NCBI GenBank assembly: GCA_947175455.1
Contig: CAMWMW010000004.1
Coordinates: 1-13,430, forward strand
Direction of reading: 5' to 3'
DNA from: an uncultured Porphyromonadaceae bacterium
GTDB lineage: Bacteria > Bacteroidota > Bacteroidia > Bacteroidales > Muribaculaceae
DNA length: 13,430 nucleotides
Position numbers and translations under genes: made by a program. The notes under the pieces were generated by a model. The model had not been told where the DNA came from. It made no database searches and saw only the letters and a list, made by a program, of their open reading frames with translations. Positions within the stretch are counted from its first letter, which is position 1. Each line of letters begins with the position of its first letter. Shown piece by piece: positions 5,259 through 12,065 of this stretch.

Positions 5259-7844
5259 ATGCCGAAACCTAAGATTCCCAACCAACGTAAAGTCAACATT
5301 GAGCATAAAAAGCGCATCGAACGCTATGCCATACTGATTCAACAGGTCTATGACAAGATGGCTCAGGAGGCGGCAAGACTTGCCGTCATTGCAGGAGCCG
5401 ACACTTCAAGACCTTTTTCATTTGCTGACTATCCATTGACTAAAGAGGCTGTAAAACGGTTGCAAACACAACTCATGAAAGATGTTGGGGCAATAATAAT
5501 GTACGGTACTTCCGAGGAATGGAAGGAATCGAATCTTGTGCAAGACCTGGTGGCAAAGAAAGTGCTTACCGCTTATACAGGAACCTCAAAACTGGGAGAG
5601 GAGTATTCGCGATATTTCGAGACCAATCCAGATAGCCTCAAGGCATTCCAACAACGGAAAGAGAATGAAATGAATCTTTCTTCAAGAGTTTGGAATCTTT
5701 CGGAACAATATAAGCCGGAACTGGAGGAGGCTATTACCGCTGCCATTGCTCCGGGGACATCTGCCATGTCTTTGGCGGCTCAGGTAAAGAAATATCTTAA
5801 GGAACCTGACAAACGTTTTCGCAGAATCAAGGAAAAGATGGAGGATGGCACAATCAAATGGCACCTGTCAAAGAACGCAAAGGCTTACCATCCAGGTCAA
5901 GGCGTATATCGTTCGTCTGCCCGCAATGCACAGCGTCTCGCACGTACTGAAATCAATATGGCATACCGCACTGCCGAACAGGAACGATGGAAACAGTTCG
6001 ACTTCGTGGTCGGCTATGAAGTAAAGACAACTCAGAACGGTCACCATGTGGAGGACATGTGCGACATGCTTGCCGGCAAATATCCTAAAACGTTTCAGTT
6101 CACAGGATGGCACCCGCAATGTATGTGTTACTGCATACCGATTCTCAAAACAGAGGAAGAGTTCTGGGCAGATGATGATGTCAAGAGCGTAAATGAAGTG
6201 GCTGATGTTCCGCAGAATTTCAAAGAGTGGATAAGAGATAATGGAGACCGTATAAATGCCGCTGAAAAGCGCGGAAACCTGCCTTATTTCATCCGAGACA
6301 ACAAGGATGATGTGGAGAATGTTTTGTACCCGGAATTGCGTAAGAAAACACCTATAGAGATTGCATCAGAACGTCATGCAGCACGCAGCGCAGCTGACAT
6401 CAAGGATATTAAAGATCGTTGGAATGCAAAACTACAGAGGGATGCCAATATAAAAATGGTCGCAAACAATGTGCTTAAAGTGGCTCAGCAATGGAGCGAA
6501 ATAGACTATTCACAATTGGAGCAGATGATTGCAGATAATAATATTACTGCACTTACCGAAGAGTCAAGGAAAGTAGCCCAGGCAGTCAAGGCGATGCGCA
6601 ACGAGGAAAAGGCACTTTCTGATTTGATTCCGGATGTCCACACTTGGCATGATCAGTTCTCAATTGAAGAACTGAAGGCTGTTAAAGAAGCTGTCTCAAA
6701 TACAATATCCAAACTTGACCAATCTACATTTGAATCATTCAAGTCCAATCTTGCTTTTGAGGCAGACTGGGTGATTGAAAACTCTTCTTATGCCACAAAG
6801 TTTGTTGCAGAAGCAGCTTACAAGAACCAGATAAAGATTGTCAACGAGAAGATTTATTGGAGGGATATTAAATCATCTTCTGAGAATTATATATCCAAAC
6901 TTGAATCTGTAAATCCAAAACTCGCAAAGAAACTATCAAAAGATTTTGATGTAGCTGTTGCAAACGGAAATAAAAAGGGAGCAGAAGCCTATATTTACAA
7001 CCTCAGCAAATGGGATAAAATCATAAATCTGCATTCTTCCTTGTCAAATGGAGGAATTGATATTGCCGACTTCGAAAAATTCATCAAAGAAGGCATGCTG
7101 AATAAGGCTTGGACTGAATACAACAAGCTGAAAACTTCACAGCTTGGGAATAACAATTTGGAGGAATACTGCGCAAAGCAATATACAACCAAATTCAATG
7201 TTCATGATCAAGACTCATACACAAAAACAATGAAAACCCTAATAGGTGACTGCCATGACGCTTGGATAAATGCTCCGGAAGAGGAACGTAGAGCCATTAT
7301 TAAATATACTGGGTCATATTCAAAAGAAATGATAGTCGACAGAGCCTCTGGGAAATCAAACGAACTTGTAACACATCTTGACTCATTGCTTGATAAAATT
7401 AAATTGTCTGAAGACATGGTTTTACGCAGTGGTCAGGATTTCTGCGTTCCAAGAATAATATTTGGCGATGATTTCGCCAACTTACTCGAAAGCGAAGACT
7501 TGGACTCCCTGAATAAAAAATTCTCCGGTCACAAAGGATTCAATGGAGGATATATGTCCACATCATACAACGAACACGGAGGATTTAGAGATAAGGATAT
7601 TGAATTTCATATATTCGCACCTAAAGTTACACATGGAATGATTGCAAATCAGATATCTTCATGCGCTGAAGACAGAGGTATTGACTGGGATGCTGTATCA
7701 TTCAGAAGCGATTGGAGAGAACGCGGAGAGTCTGAATTTTTACTTCATGGAGGATATATTTATAAATTTATCAAGGCAGAGAAAGATACTCGGATGAGTG
7801 ATACGGGCATAAGATTATACATACAAATATTAGGTAGAAAATAA
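5259..7844 (+). CDS. MuF-type phage minor head protein with C-terminal ADP-ribosyltransferase domain
   Basis: This is an 861-residue polymorphic-toxin-like head protein. The N-terminal part (about residues 80-300) is a phage Mu gpF/SPP1 gp7 minor-head domain: RLARTEINMAYRTAEQERW, a VGYEVKTTQNG strand, and the closing FTGWHPQCMCYC, where MuF proteins usually end in HPxCxC. A long, mostly helical charged linker follows (about 300-640). The C-terminal 210 residues are an ADP-ribosyltransferase of the R-S-E class: HLDSLLDKIKLSEDMVLRSG with the NAD-binding Arg (R723), GYMSTSY with the STS motif (767-769), and RGESEFLLHGG with the E-x-E catalytic pair (E824, E826). The E-x-E motif is typical of Arg-modifying enzymes. 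MuF-toxin fusions are known in temperate phages and are thought to enter the host with the DNA, much as T4 Alt does. The frame begins at a TTG (5235), but the ATG at 5259 avoids overlap with the upstream gene. The stop codon abuts the convergent small gene. Confidence 0.9.
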   Translation: MPKPKIPNQRKVNIEHKKRIERYAILIQQVYDKMAQEAARLAVIAGADTSRPFSFADYPLTKEAVKRLQTQLMKDVGAIIMYGTSEEWKESNLVQDLVAKKVLTAYTGTSKLGEEYSRYFETNPDSLKAFQQRKENEMNLSSRVWNLSEQYKPELEEAITAAIAPGTSAMSLAAQVKKYLKEPDKRFRRIKEKMEDGTIKWHLSKNAKAYHPGQGVYRSSARNAQRLARTEINMAYRTAEQERWKQFDFVVGYEVKTTQNGHHVEDMCDMLAGKYPKTFQFTGWHPQCMCYCIPILKTEEEFWADDDVKSVNEVADVPQNFKEWIRDNGDRINAAEKRGNLPYFIRDNKDDVENVLYPELRKKTPIEIASERHAARSAADIKDIKDRWNAKLQRDANIKMVANNVLKVAQQWSEIDYSQLEQMIADNNITALTEESRKVAQAVKAMRNEEKALSDLIPDVHTWHDQFSIEELKAVKEAVSNTISKLDQSTFESFKSNLAFEADWVIENSSYATKFVAEAAYKNQIKIVNEKIYWRDIKSSSENYISKLESVNPKLAKKLSKDFDVAVANGNKKGAEAYIYNLSKWDKIINLHSSLSNGGIDIADFEKFIKEGMLNKAWTEYNKLKTSQLGNNNLEEYCAKQYTTKFNVHDQDSYTKTMKTLIGDCHDAWINAPEEERRAIIKYTGSYSKEMIVDRASGKSNELVTHLDSLLDKIKLSEDMVLRSGQDFCVPRIIFGDDFANLLESEDLDSLNKKFSGHKGFNGGYMSTSYNEHGGFRDKDIEFHIFAPKVTHGMIANQISSCAEDRGIDWDAVSFRSDWRERGESEFLLHGGYIYKFIKAEKDTRMSDTGIRLYIQILGRK

Positions 7845-8150
7845 TCATCCTAAAAAAGGCATATTGTCGTATTCCTGTATCTTTTCAAGTGTTTTGGCTG
7901 ATATAGGGATTCCTATTGCCCAATCGTCGTGATACATTGATAAGCCATTCTTGACAAATCTGTTTATCGTTTCAATAATCTTAATATCATCTCTGGTATT
8001 GTCAGAAACACACTCCCTTATGGCTGCCCGTTCGTTCAACCATAAGATGTATTTATACTCATCTTCTTTTGTGTTTCGTGAGTAAGGAAATTCTTCTTCC
8101 CCTCGAAATACCTTACACCACTTCAAATACTCATTATTAATCATGTCCAT
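7845..8150 (-). CDS. Hypothetical protein, about 101 aa, between ARH and the ART toxin
   Basis: I do not recognise the family. The product is soluble and acidic, with aromatic-rich stretches (EYLKWCKVFRGEEEFPYS, YKYILWLNERAA) and a C-terminal MYHDDWAIGIPISAKTLEKI. Possible starts are ATGs at 8171, 8150 and 8144. I list 8150, which has an A-rich upstream sequence. The ATG at 8144 is equally plausible because it nearly overlaps the ARH stop (8137-8139). All choices overlap the 3' end of the ARH gene, so the two are translationally coupled. Its stop codon (7845-7847) directly abuts the stop of the MuF-ART gene on the other strand. Position suggests a role in controlling the ART, for example as a second immunity factor, but nothing in the sequence proves it. 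Confidence 0.7.
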   Translation of the reverse strand: MDMINNEYLKWCKVFRGEEEFPYSRNTKEDEYKYILWLNERAAIRECVSDNTRDDIKIIETINRFVKNGLSMYHDDWAIGIPISAKTLEKIQEYDNMPFLG

Positions 8151-8901
8151 ATCTTTTTTCAAATTTATCAACTACTGTAATCATTTCTTCAGGCAAATAA
8201 CTCATAGCCTTAACCATAATTTCTTTTGGAACTCCAAACAATGGTTCTGCAATTGAACCGACTATGGCTCCGAGAGTATCAGAGTCTCCTCCATGTGAGA
8301 TTGCTTTTCTAATGGCATCCTCAAATGAGGTGGATTTAAGAATAATCTGAAAGGCAAGAGGTACAGTTCCTATACAGGTTTCATCAAACTTACCTTTTGG
8401 GTAATCCTGTGTCATAAATCCATAATAAAACGAATTGCCAATATGCTCTATATCTTTGGAATCGCGATTGAATCTTAAGGATGATATTGCCAACGCTACC
8501 GACTGCGCACCTTTGATTCCCTCGGCATGATTATGAGTGGTCGATGCCATCTCTCCGGCTTCTTTTATCACATCATGATACACATCAAACGCCCAGCCAA
8601 CCGGACTTGCACGCATGGCTGATCCGTTACCATAGCTATTATATGGATGAGGATCGTCTGAGAATATCCATTGCTGAAACGAGCATCCGTATGCTCCCAT
8701 GGGATTCGGATATTTTCGGCACCATTCCAACAATGAATCCTTATAAGACTTTCCTTTAAGGATGGCATCAGCAATGGCTATAGTGCAAATGGTATCATCT
8801 GTAAAACTTCCATTTTCTGAAAACAGAGGAAAGTTATAGTCAAATGTATTATTGAACTCGTAAACAGACCCAACTATATCACCAATAATTGCTCCAATCA
8901 T
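8137..8901 (-). CDS. ADP-ribosylglycohydrolase (ARH/DraG family)
   Basis: The 254-residue enzyme has the complete ADP-ribosylglycohydrolase pattern. N-terminal MIGAIIGDIVGS is followed by the first metal-binding motif TDDT (34-37), then GNGSAMRASPVGW (91-103), HNHAEGIKGAQSVALAI (123-139) and the second metal site GGDSDTLGAIVGSIAEP (204-220). These acidic residues normally hold two Mg2+ (or Mn2+) ions and cleave ADP-ribose from modified protein side chains, typically Arg. Length and motifs suggest an intact, active, cytosolic enzyme. It lies tail to tail with an ART of the Arg-modifying type and is coupled to the small gene at 7845. An ARH acting as antidote to an ART effector is known from the Tre1/Tri1 type VI pair of Serratia. 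I infer a similar pairing here. It has its own promoter and would be expressed independently of the toxin. Confidence 0.92.
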   Translation of the reverse strand: MIGAIIGDIVGSVYEFNNTFDYNFPLFSENGSFTDDTICTIAIADAILKGKSYKDSLLEWCRKYPNPMGAYGCSFQQWIFSDDPHPYNSYGNGSAMRASPVGWAFDVYHDVIKEAGEMASTTHNHAEGIKGAQSVALAISSLRFNRDSKDIEHIGNSFYYGFMTQDYPKGKFDETCIGTVPLAFQIILKSTSFEDAIRKAISHGGDSDTLGAIVGSIAEPLFGVPKEIMVKAMSYLPEEMITVVDKFEKRYGHD

Positions 8902-8928
8902 ATCTTTTTATATTTATTACGAATTTAG

Positions 8929-8936
8929 CAAATTTA
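8929..8936 (-). promoter_or_regulatory. Candidate -7 box for the ARH operon
   Basis: TAAATTTG followed by C on the minus strand matches TAnnTTTG, 27 bp before the ATG at 8901. The expected -33 position (about 8956-8960) reads GTGTG, a poor match. The hairpin at 8952-8992 overlaps this upstream region, so DNA binding or read-through control there may matter. An A-rich ATAAAAAGAT precedes the ATG. Confidence 0.45.
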
Positions 8937-8951
8937 TTCTATTTAACCAAC

Positions 8952-8992
8952 TTCCCACACTTGGGAATATAGATGTTATCCCAAGTGCGGAA
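8952..8992. repeat. Long inverted repeat between the 10522 operon and the ARH gene
   Basis: The arms at 8952-8966 and 8979-8992 pair over nine consecutive bases (CACTTGGGA with TCCCAAGTG), then one mismatch, two G-C pairs and two A-T pairs around a single bulged C, with a 12-nt loop. No U-run follows on either strand. It could end the upstream minus-strand operon imperfectly or be an operator for the ARH promoter beside it. The rest of the 8993-9077 gap shows nothing I can name. Confidence 0.6.
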
Positions 8993-9077
8993 ACTCTTGT
9001 AGAAGCCTTGTATGGCTCTTAAATCCAGTTTATATGTATTGATTTGATGAGGGATCCGAGAAACGTGGTTTCATATC

Positions 9078-9491
9078 TCAAACTACATAATCCTTTTCTT
9101 CCCACATTACAAAATCTTCTTCGCTGACCTCTGACGGCTCATAGATAAACTCATTCGTCCAATATGTATCATGCCAATTGGTGGCGCAATCCATACCGTT
9201 ATCTCCATAGCTGTTCTCAATCTTGAAATCAAGCCCTTTCAGCCATTTGGCAAATTCTTTAGAATAATCTGCGGATGGTCCATCCGAGTATGAGGATGTG
9301 CAATGCACTATTCTGAATCCTTTGGCATATCCAATTACATATCCACCTCGATTGTAGATACTGATTGTTTGCTCTTCGATCCCTACTCCATGTCCGATTT
9401 TCTCAGCTATGAAGTTGACAATATCCATTATCTCCTCCGGGATATGGGTATTCTCTTCCCACTCTCTGAATTTGCTATGTCTGAATTTCAT
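9078..9491 (-). CDS. Hypothetical protein, 137 aa
   Basis: The family is not recognised. The protein is soluble and acidic, rich in aromatic residues. It has MDIVNFIAEKIGHGVGIEEQ, a glycine turn NRGGYVIGYAKGFRIVHC, and a Trp-rich C-terminal region (for example TNWHDTYWTNEF). No export signal is seen. The ATG begins one base after the stop of the upstream gene, so it is coupled to it and has no copy of the shared leader. It is the last of four genes from the promoter at 10555-10586. It may be one of the small accessory proteins of the element, with function unknown. Confidence 0.75.
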   Translation of the reverse strand: MKFRHSKFREWEENTHIPEEIMDIVNFIAEKIGHGVGIEEQTISIYNRGGYVIGYAKGFRIVHCTSSYSDGPSADYSKEFAKWLKGLDFKIENSYGDNGMDCATNWHDTYWTNEFIYEPSEVSEEDFVMWEEKDYVV

Positions 9492-9492
9492 G

Positions 9493-9729
9493 TCAAGCCC
9501 TGTTATAATGTGCTAACGCATTATTTACTATCTCTTTTCTTGTGTCATAGTCAAGCATGGAATAAAACAATGCCGGGGCACCATCCGATCCGCATTCTTC
9601 ACATGCCTTGATCCACTTTGACCAGATATGGATTCCAAGCATTTCTCCGAATATGCGAACACAAATAGAATTATTCCACTGATTCCACATGTAATAGAGA
9701 TAACAATCAAGTTCTGATCCCTTATTCAT
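9493..9729 (-). CDS. Hypothetical protein, 78 aa
   Basis: I do not recognise it. It is a small protein rich in Trp, Tyr and Cys (LDCYLYYMWNQWNN, WIKACEECGS) with a C-terminal helix (DYDTRKEIVNNALAHY). The two nearest Cys form CEEC, which could bind metal or be redox active, but one pair alone is weak evidence. The shared leader (9737-9747) lies 7 nt before the ATG. It is third in the operon starting at 10522, with its successor one base away. Confidence 0.7.
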   Translation of the reverse strand: MNKGSELDCYLYYMWNQWNNSICVRIFGEMLGIHIWSKWIKACEECGSDGAPALFYSMLDYDTRKEIVNNALAHYNRA

Positions 9730-9736
9730 AGCTTTA

Positions 9737-9747
9737 TTACTTTTAGT
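9737..9747 (-). promoter_or_regulatory. Shared leader motif ACTAAAAGTAA (copy 6)
   Basis: An exact core copy, here preceded by CA rather than AC, 7 nt before the ATG at 9729 and 3 nt after the stop codon of the upstream gene. It is internal to the operon with no promoter boxes. Confidence 0.7.
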
Positions 9748-9750
9748 TGG

Positions 9751-10239
9751 TTACAACGTTTTCATATAATCAGGAAGAGCGTCAATGATGGCAGCACATT
9801 CCTGCTGTGAAATTTCATTTATCGAGAAGAGCTGCTCAAACTCATCAACGAGTTTACAATGCCCGAGTTTACCATTTCTCCCAACTTCAGTTATCTTGAC
9901 TTGAGTCGCAAATTCATCATCACAATGATAGAGAACTGTGACAGGTGTAATCAGCTTGATATACTCGTTGCAATCAAGCTTGCGAATAATACGTCTGAGA
10001 TTATTTCTTGGCGTCGATATATTGTTTCGTGGTCTTTCAGTTCCAAGAAGCTCTCCATTCTCTCCAATCCAAAGCATAGTGCCATCACCATTCCACGTAA
10101 AATCAAATGCCTTGTTGATCGGATTGTATTTGCCAAGAAGTACCGTCCCTTCTTTGAGTCCTCTGATTTCCGCAAGGCACCACTTGCCAAATTCTGTGTA
10201 GACTTTTACCTTCGCACGAGCTTTAACAGTCTTTATCAT
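9751..10239 (-). CDS. Hypothetical protein, 162 aa
   Basis: The family is not recognised. It has a basic N-terminus (MIKTVKARAKVKVYTEFGKW), a beta-rich middle (for example FDFTWNGDGTMLWIGENGEL), an Arg/Asn-rich patch (TERPRNNISTPRNNLRRIIR), and a C-terminal segment QQECAAIIDALPDYMKTL. It is soluble, with no signal peptide. The basic patch could contact nucleic acid, but I cannot assign a fold. The shared leader (10245-10255) stands 5 nt before the ATG. It is second in the unit with the 86-aa and 78-aa proteins. Confidence 0.75.
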   Translation of the reverse strand: MIKTVKARAKVKVYTEFGKWCLAEIRGLKEGTVLLGKYNPINKAFDFTWNGDGTMLWIGENGELLGTERPRNNISTPRNNLRRIIRKLDCNEYIKLITPVTVLYHCDDEFATQVKITEVGRNGKLGHCKLVDEFEQLFSINEISQQECAAIIDALPDYMKTL

Positions 10240-10244
10240 GATTC

Positions 10245-10255
10245 TTACTTTTAGT
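10245..10255 (-). promoter_or_regulatory. Shared leader motif ACTAAAAGTAA (copy 7)
   Basis: An exact copy, extended to ACACTAAAAGTAAG, 5 nt before the ATG at 10239. It is intra-operonic, directly after the stop of the 86-aa gene. Confidence 0.7.
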
Positions 10256-10261
10256 GTTAAA

Positions 10262-10522
10262 TCAATAGGTTGTCACTCTCACGCCTCTTCCGGAACGCGT
10301 TACTATCACTCCGACAAATTCGGCATTCTCGAAATCTTCATTGTCAGTCTCCCATGCTGTATATGAAAGACGGTCAATGTTTCTGTTGTTTTTCATCAAC
10401 TCACTTCCGAGTCCTTTGATGAATAGTACAACCTGTCTTTTAGTCATTGGTTCTGTTGTCATGAGATAACCTCCACATATGTTTTCAGAATCTTTGATTT
10501 CTATGTCAAACTTGGTCTTCAT
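10262..10522 (-). CDS. Hypothetical protein, 86 aa
   Basis: The family is not recognised. This small soluble protein has an N-terminal strand (MKTKFDIEIKDSE), a central helix (TKRQVVLFIKGLGSELMKNN), and C-terminal strands ending VTRSGRGVRVTTY, an arrangement that fits a small alpha/beta fold. It heads the four-gene unit driven by the promoter at 10555-10586. The shared leader is only 2 nt before its ATG, so a bound antisense RNA would cover the start codon region directly. The function is unknown. Confidence 0.75.
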   Translation of the reverse strand: MKTKFDIEIKDSENICGGYLMTTEPMTKRQVVLFIKGLGSELMKNNRNIDRLSYTAWETDNEDFENAEFVGVIVTRSGRGVRVTTY

Positions 10523-10524
10523 AC

Positions 10525-10535
10525 TTACTTTTAGT
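10525..10535 (-). promoter_or_regulatory. Shared leader motif ACTAAAAGTAA (copy 8)
   Basis: An exact copy, extended to ACACTAAAAGTAAG, 2 nt before the ATG at 10522 and downstream of a complete promoter. Confidence 0.75.
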
Positions 10536-10554
10536 GTTTATAATTTTGGATGTG

Positions 10555-10586
10555 TAAAATTAGTAATAATATTTGAGTTTGCCAAA
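10555..10586 (-). promoter_or_regulatory. Bacteroidetes-type promoter for the 10522 operon
   Basis: The -33 box TTTGG (10582-10586), 19 bases, then TAATTTTA (10555-10562), are followed by CACATCCAAAA and the shared leader. The -33 box coincides with the end of the U-tract of the portal terminator just upstream. Confidence 0.75.
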
Positions 10587-10623
10587 TAAAAACATCAGAT
10601 AATCAGTTGACTATCTGATGTTT
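10587..10623 (-). terminator. Intrinsic terminator of the portal gene
   Basis: A perfect 12-bp stem (AAACATCAGATA, 10612-10623, with TATCTGATGTTT, 10590-10601) has a 10-nt loop and is followed on the minus strand by TTATTT. It lies 21 bp beyond the portal stop codon and immediately before the next operon's promoter. Confidence 0.85.
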
Positions 10624-10636
10624 AACTTTGATTAAC
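10620..10636. repeat. Tandem GTTTAAC / GATTAAC sites
   Basis: GTTTAAC (10620-10626) and GATTAAC (10630-10636) again have a 10-bp period. They are 34 bp from the -33 box of the 10522 promoter, about one helical turn further than in the other two cases. The extra distance is taken up by the portal terminator. Confidence 0.45.
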
Positions 10637-10644
10637 TTTTATAT

Positions 10645-12048
10645 TTAATTTGCACTGCCAAATACGTCTGCGACAGCATTTTGCGTTTCTTCGACTTGTT
10701 CTTTCCTTATCATGTTAAGTGTTTCCTGAGGATCGTTCGACTGTCCGTATCTCTTGATTGATTCCAGATGACTTTCTATCGGTTTACCTCCATTGGCAGC
10801 CATACGTTTTGTGATTTCGGCAGTCTCGTTTCTTTGAATGAATGGAGTAATAATATGCTCAACCTCCACCTCGTCAATCTCATTTTCCCATGCAGTGTTC
10901 ATCATCTTTAAAAATGACTTAATAACAGAATCCTCTCGTTCAAAAAACTCAATCCAGTCTCCACTTTCATCGCCCACTTTAAGATGAGCATCTGTTAAAA
11001 GTGTTTCTCTTGCGTCATATCCGATATTGCCAAGACGAGACATATTGCTGAAAGAAATGTCCGGCATTTGTGTCAAACTCCAGAACAATTCTTTAGATTC
11101 CTGAACATTGTATTTAAGAGCTTCTATTGCTTGGTTCCATGAGACATATCCTACATCACCTCCTGAGTTCATTCTGAACATTCGCTGATCTTCGTTTTTC
11201 ATTTCTCGGTCTCCTAAGATCTCGCCAATTATTTTTAAAATGGGAGCGGAATTATACGCTATTACATTACTGTTGCGGGATAAGGTATATTCAATTTCTT
11301 CCCTAATGTAAGACACTTCTTCATAAATGGCTTCCGGTCGTGAAAGATAAATGACAGGTATTTTCATAATAATAACTTCTTCAGGATCTGCGGCAAGGCG
11401 CCAGCCACCATCATCTATCCACTTATAATGAGTGTCACTCGTATATGTTTCAAAATAAGTCTTTGTCTCGTTATTAACAGTGATGGAGTATTTGAAAGAA
11501 AAAGCCAACATGTCTCCATATTCATCAAAATAAGGATATAGCTCATAACCATCCATAGGTGAGAATGTCTTACACTTCAATTTATATTGGCTTTCAAAGC
11601 CGTACAACTTGTTCGGCTTTTTAACTGCGTACCAAAGTGTTGCGATTTCGCATGCTGCATAAAATGCCTTACTTCGTTTAAGGTTGTGTGTCTTTAATCG
11701 AGAGTACTTATATATAGCCTCAATTGCTCTTGCAATTGTTTGTCTTACAGCATTATTGTCGGTGTTGTGGTATACTCGTTTTACTGGTATTGAGAACATG
11801 AATTCCGACATTCTTCTGACAAGCAACCTCTCCATCCCAATAGAATATCTGCTTGATTTTTCAACAGAACCGTCTTTGCGTATTTTGTCCCTAAGGTTTA
11901 CTGTATCAAATAGAATCTTATGTTCTTTATAGTTGTACAATTTTCTTAGATGGCACCAAGAAGGTACATGTACGTTCTTTTGCATCAAAGAGGTGATGAT
12001 GGAATGGTCAGTACAAGAAAAGTCGATATAGTCGCTTATTTCGCTCAT
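10645..12048 (-). CDS. Phage portal protein, SPP1 gp6-like
   Basis: The 467-residue protein fits the SPP1-type portal family, which forms the dodecameric ring at the head vertex through which DNA is packaged and ejected. Supporting features are the N-terminal KSSRYSIGMERLLVRRMSEF segment, the central beta-rich domain (DGYELYPYFDEYGDMLAFSF), a long stem/crown region with LTQMPDISFSNMSR and YDARETLLTDAHLKVGDE, and an acidic helical C-terminus (SNDPQETLNMIRKEQ). Length is normal for the family (about 450-500). In most phages portal and MuF genes lie next to each other in one operon. Here they are 2.8 kb apart on opposite strands, with the ARH and an unrelated operon between. The gene has its own promoter (12066-12096) and terminator (10587-10623), so it is transcribed alone. 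No terminase or capsid gene is in the window. Confidence 0.82.
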   Translation of the reverse strand: MSEISDYIDFSCTDHSIITSLMQKNVHVPSWCHLRKLYNYKEHKILFDTVNLRDKIRKDGSVEKSSRYSIGMERLLVRRMSEFMFSIPVKRVYHNTDNNAVRQTIARAIEAIYKYSRLKTHNLKRSKAFYAACEIATLWYAVKKPNKLYGFESQYKLKCKTFSPMDGYELYPYFDEYGDMLAFSFKYSITVNNETKTYFETYTSDTHYKWIDDGGWRLAADPEEVIIMKIPVIYLSRPEAIYEEVSYIREEIEYTLSRNSNVIAYNSAPILKIIGEILGDREMKNEDQRMFRMNSGGDVGYVSWNQAIEALKYNVQESKELFWSLTQMPDISFSNMSRLGNIGYDARETLLTDAHLKVGDESGDWIEFFEREDSVIKSFLKMMNTAWENEIDEVEVEHIITPFIQRNETAEITKRMAANGGKPIESHLESIKRYGQSNDPQETLNMIRKEQVEETQNAVADVFGSAN

Positions 12049-12065
12049 AAATTACAAATTTACTA

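Noticed and set aside
9859..10254. Long plus-strand frame opposite the 162-aa gene
   Set aside because: The minus-strand gene has the shared leader and operon context. The plus-strand frame has neither and no recognisable motif.
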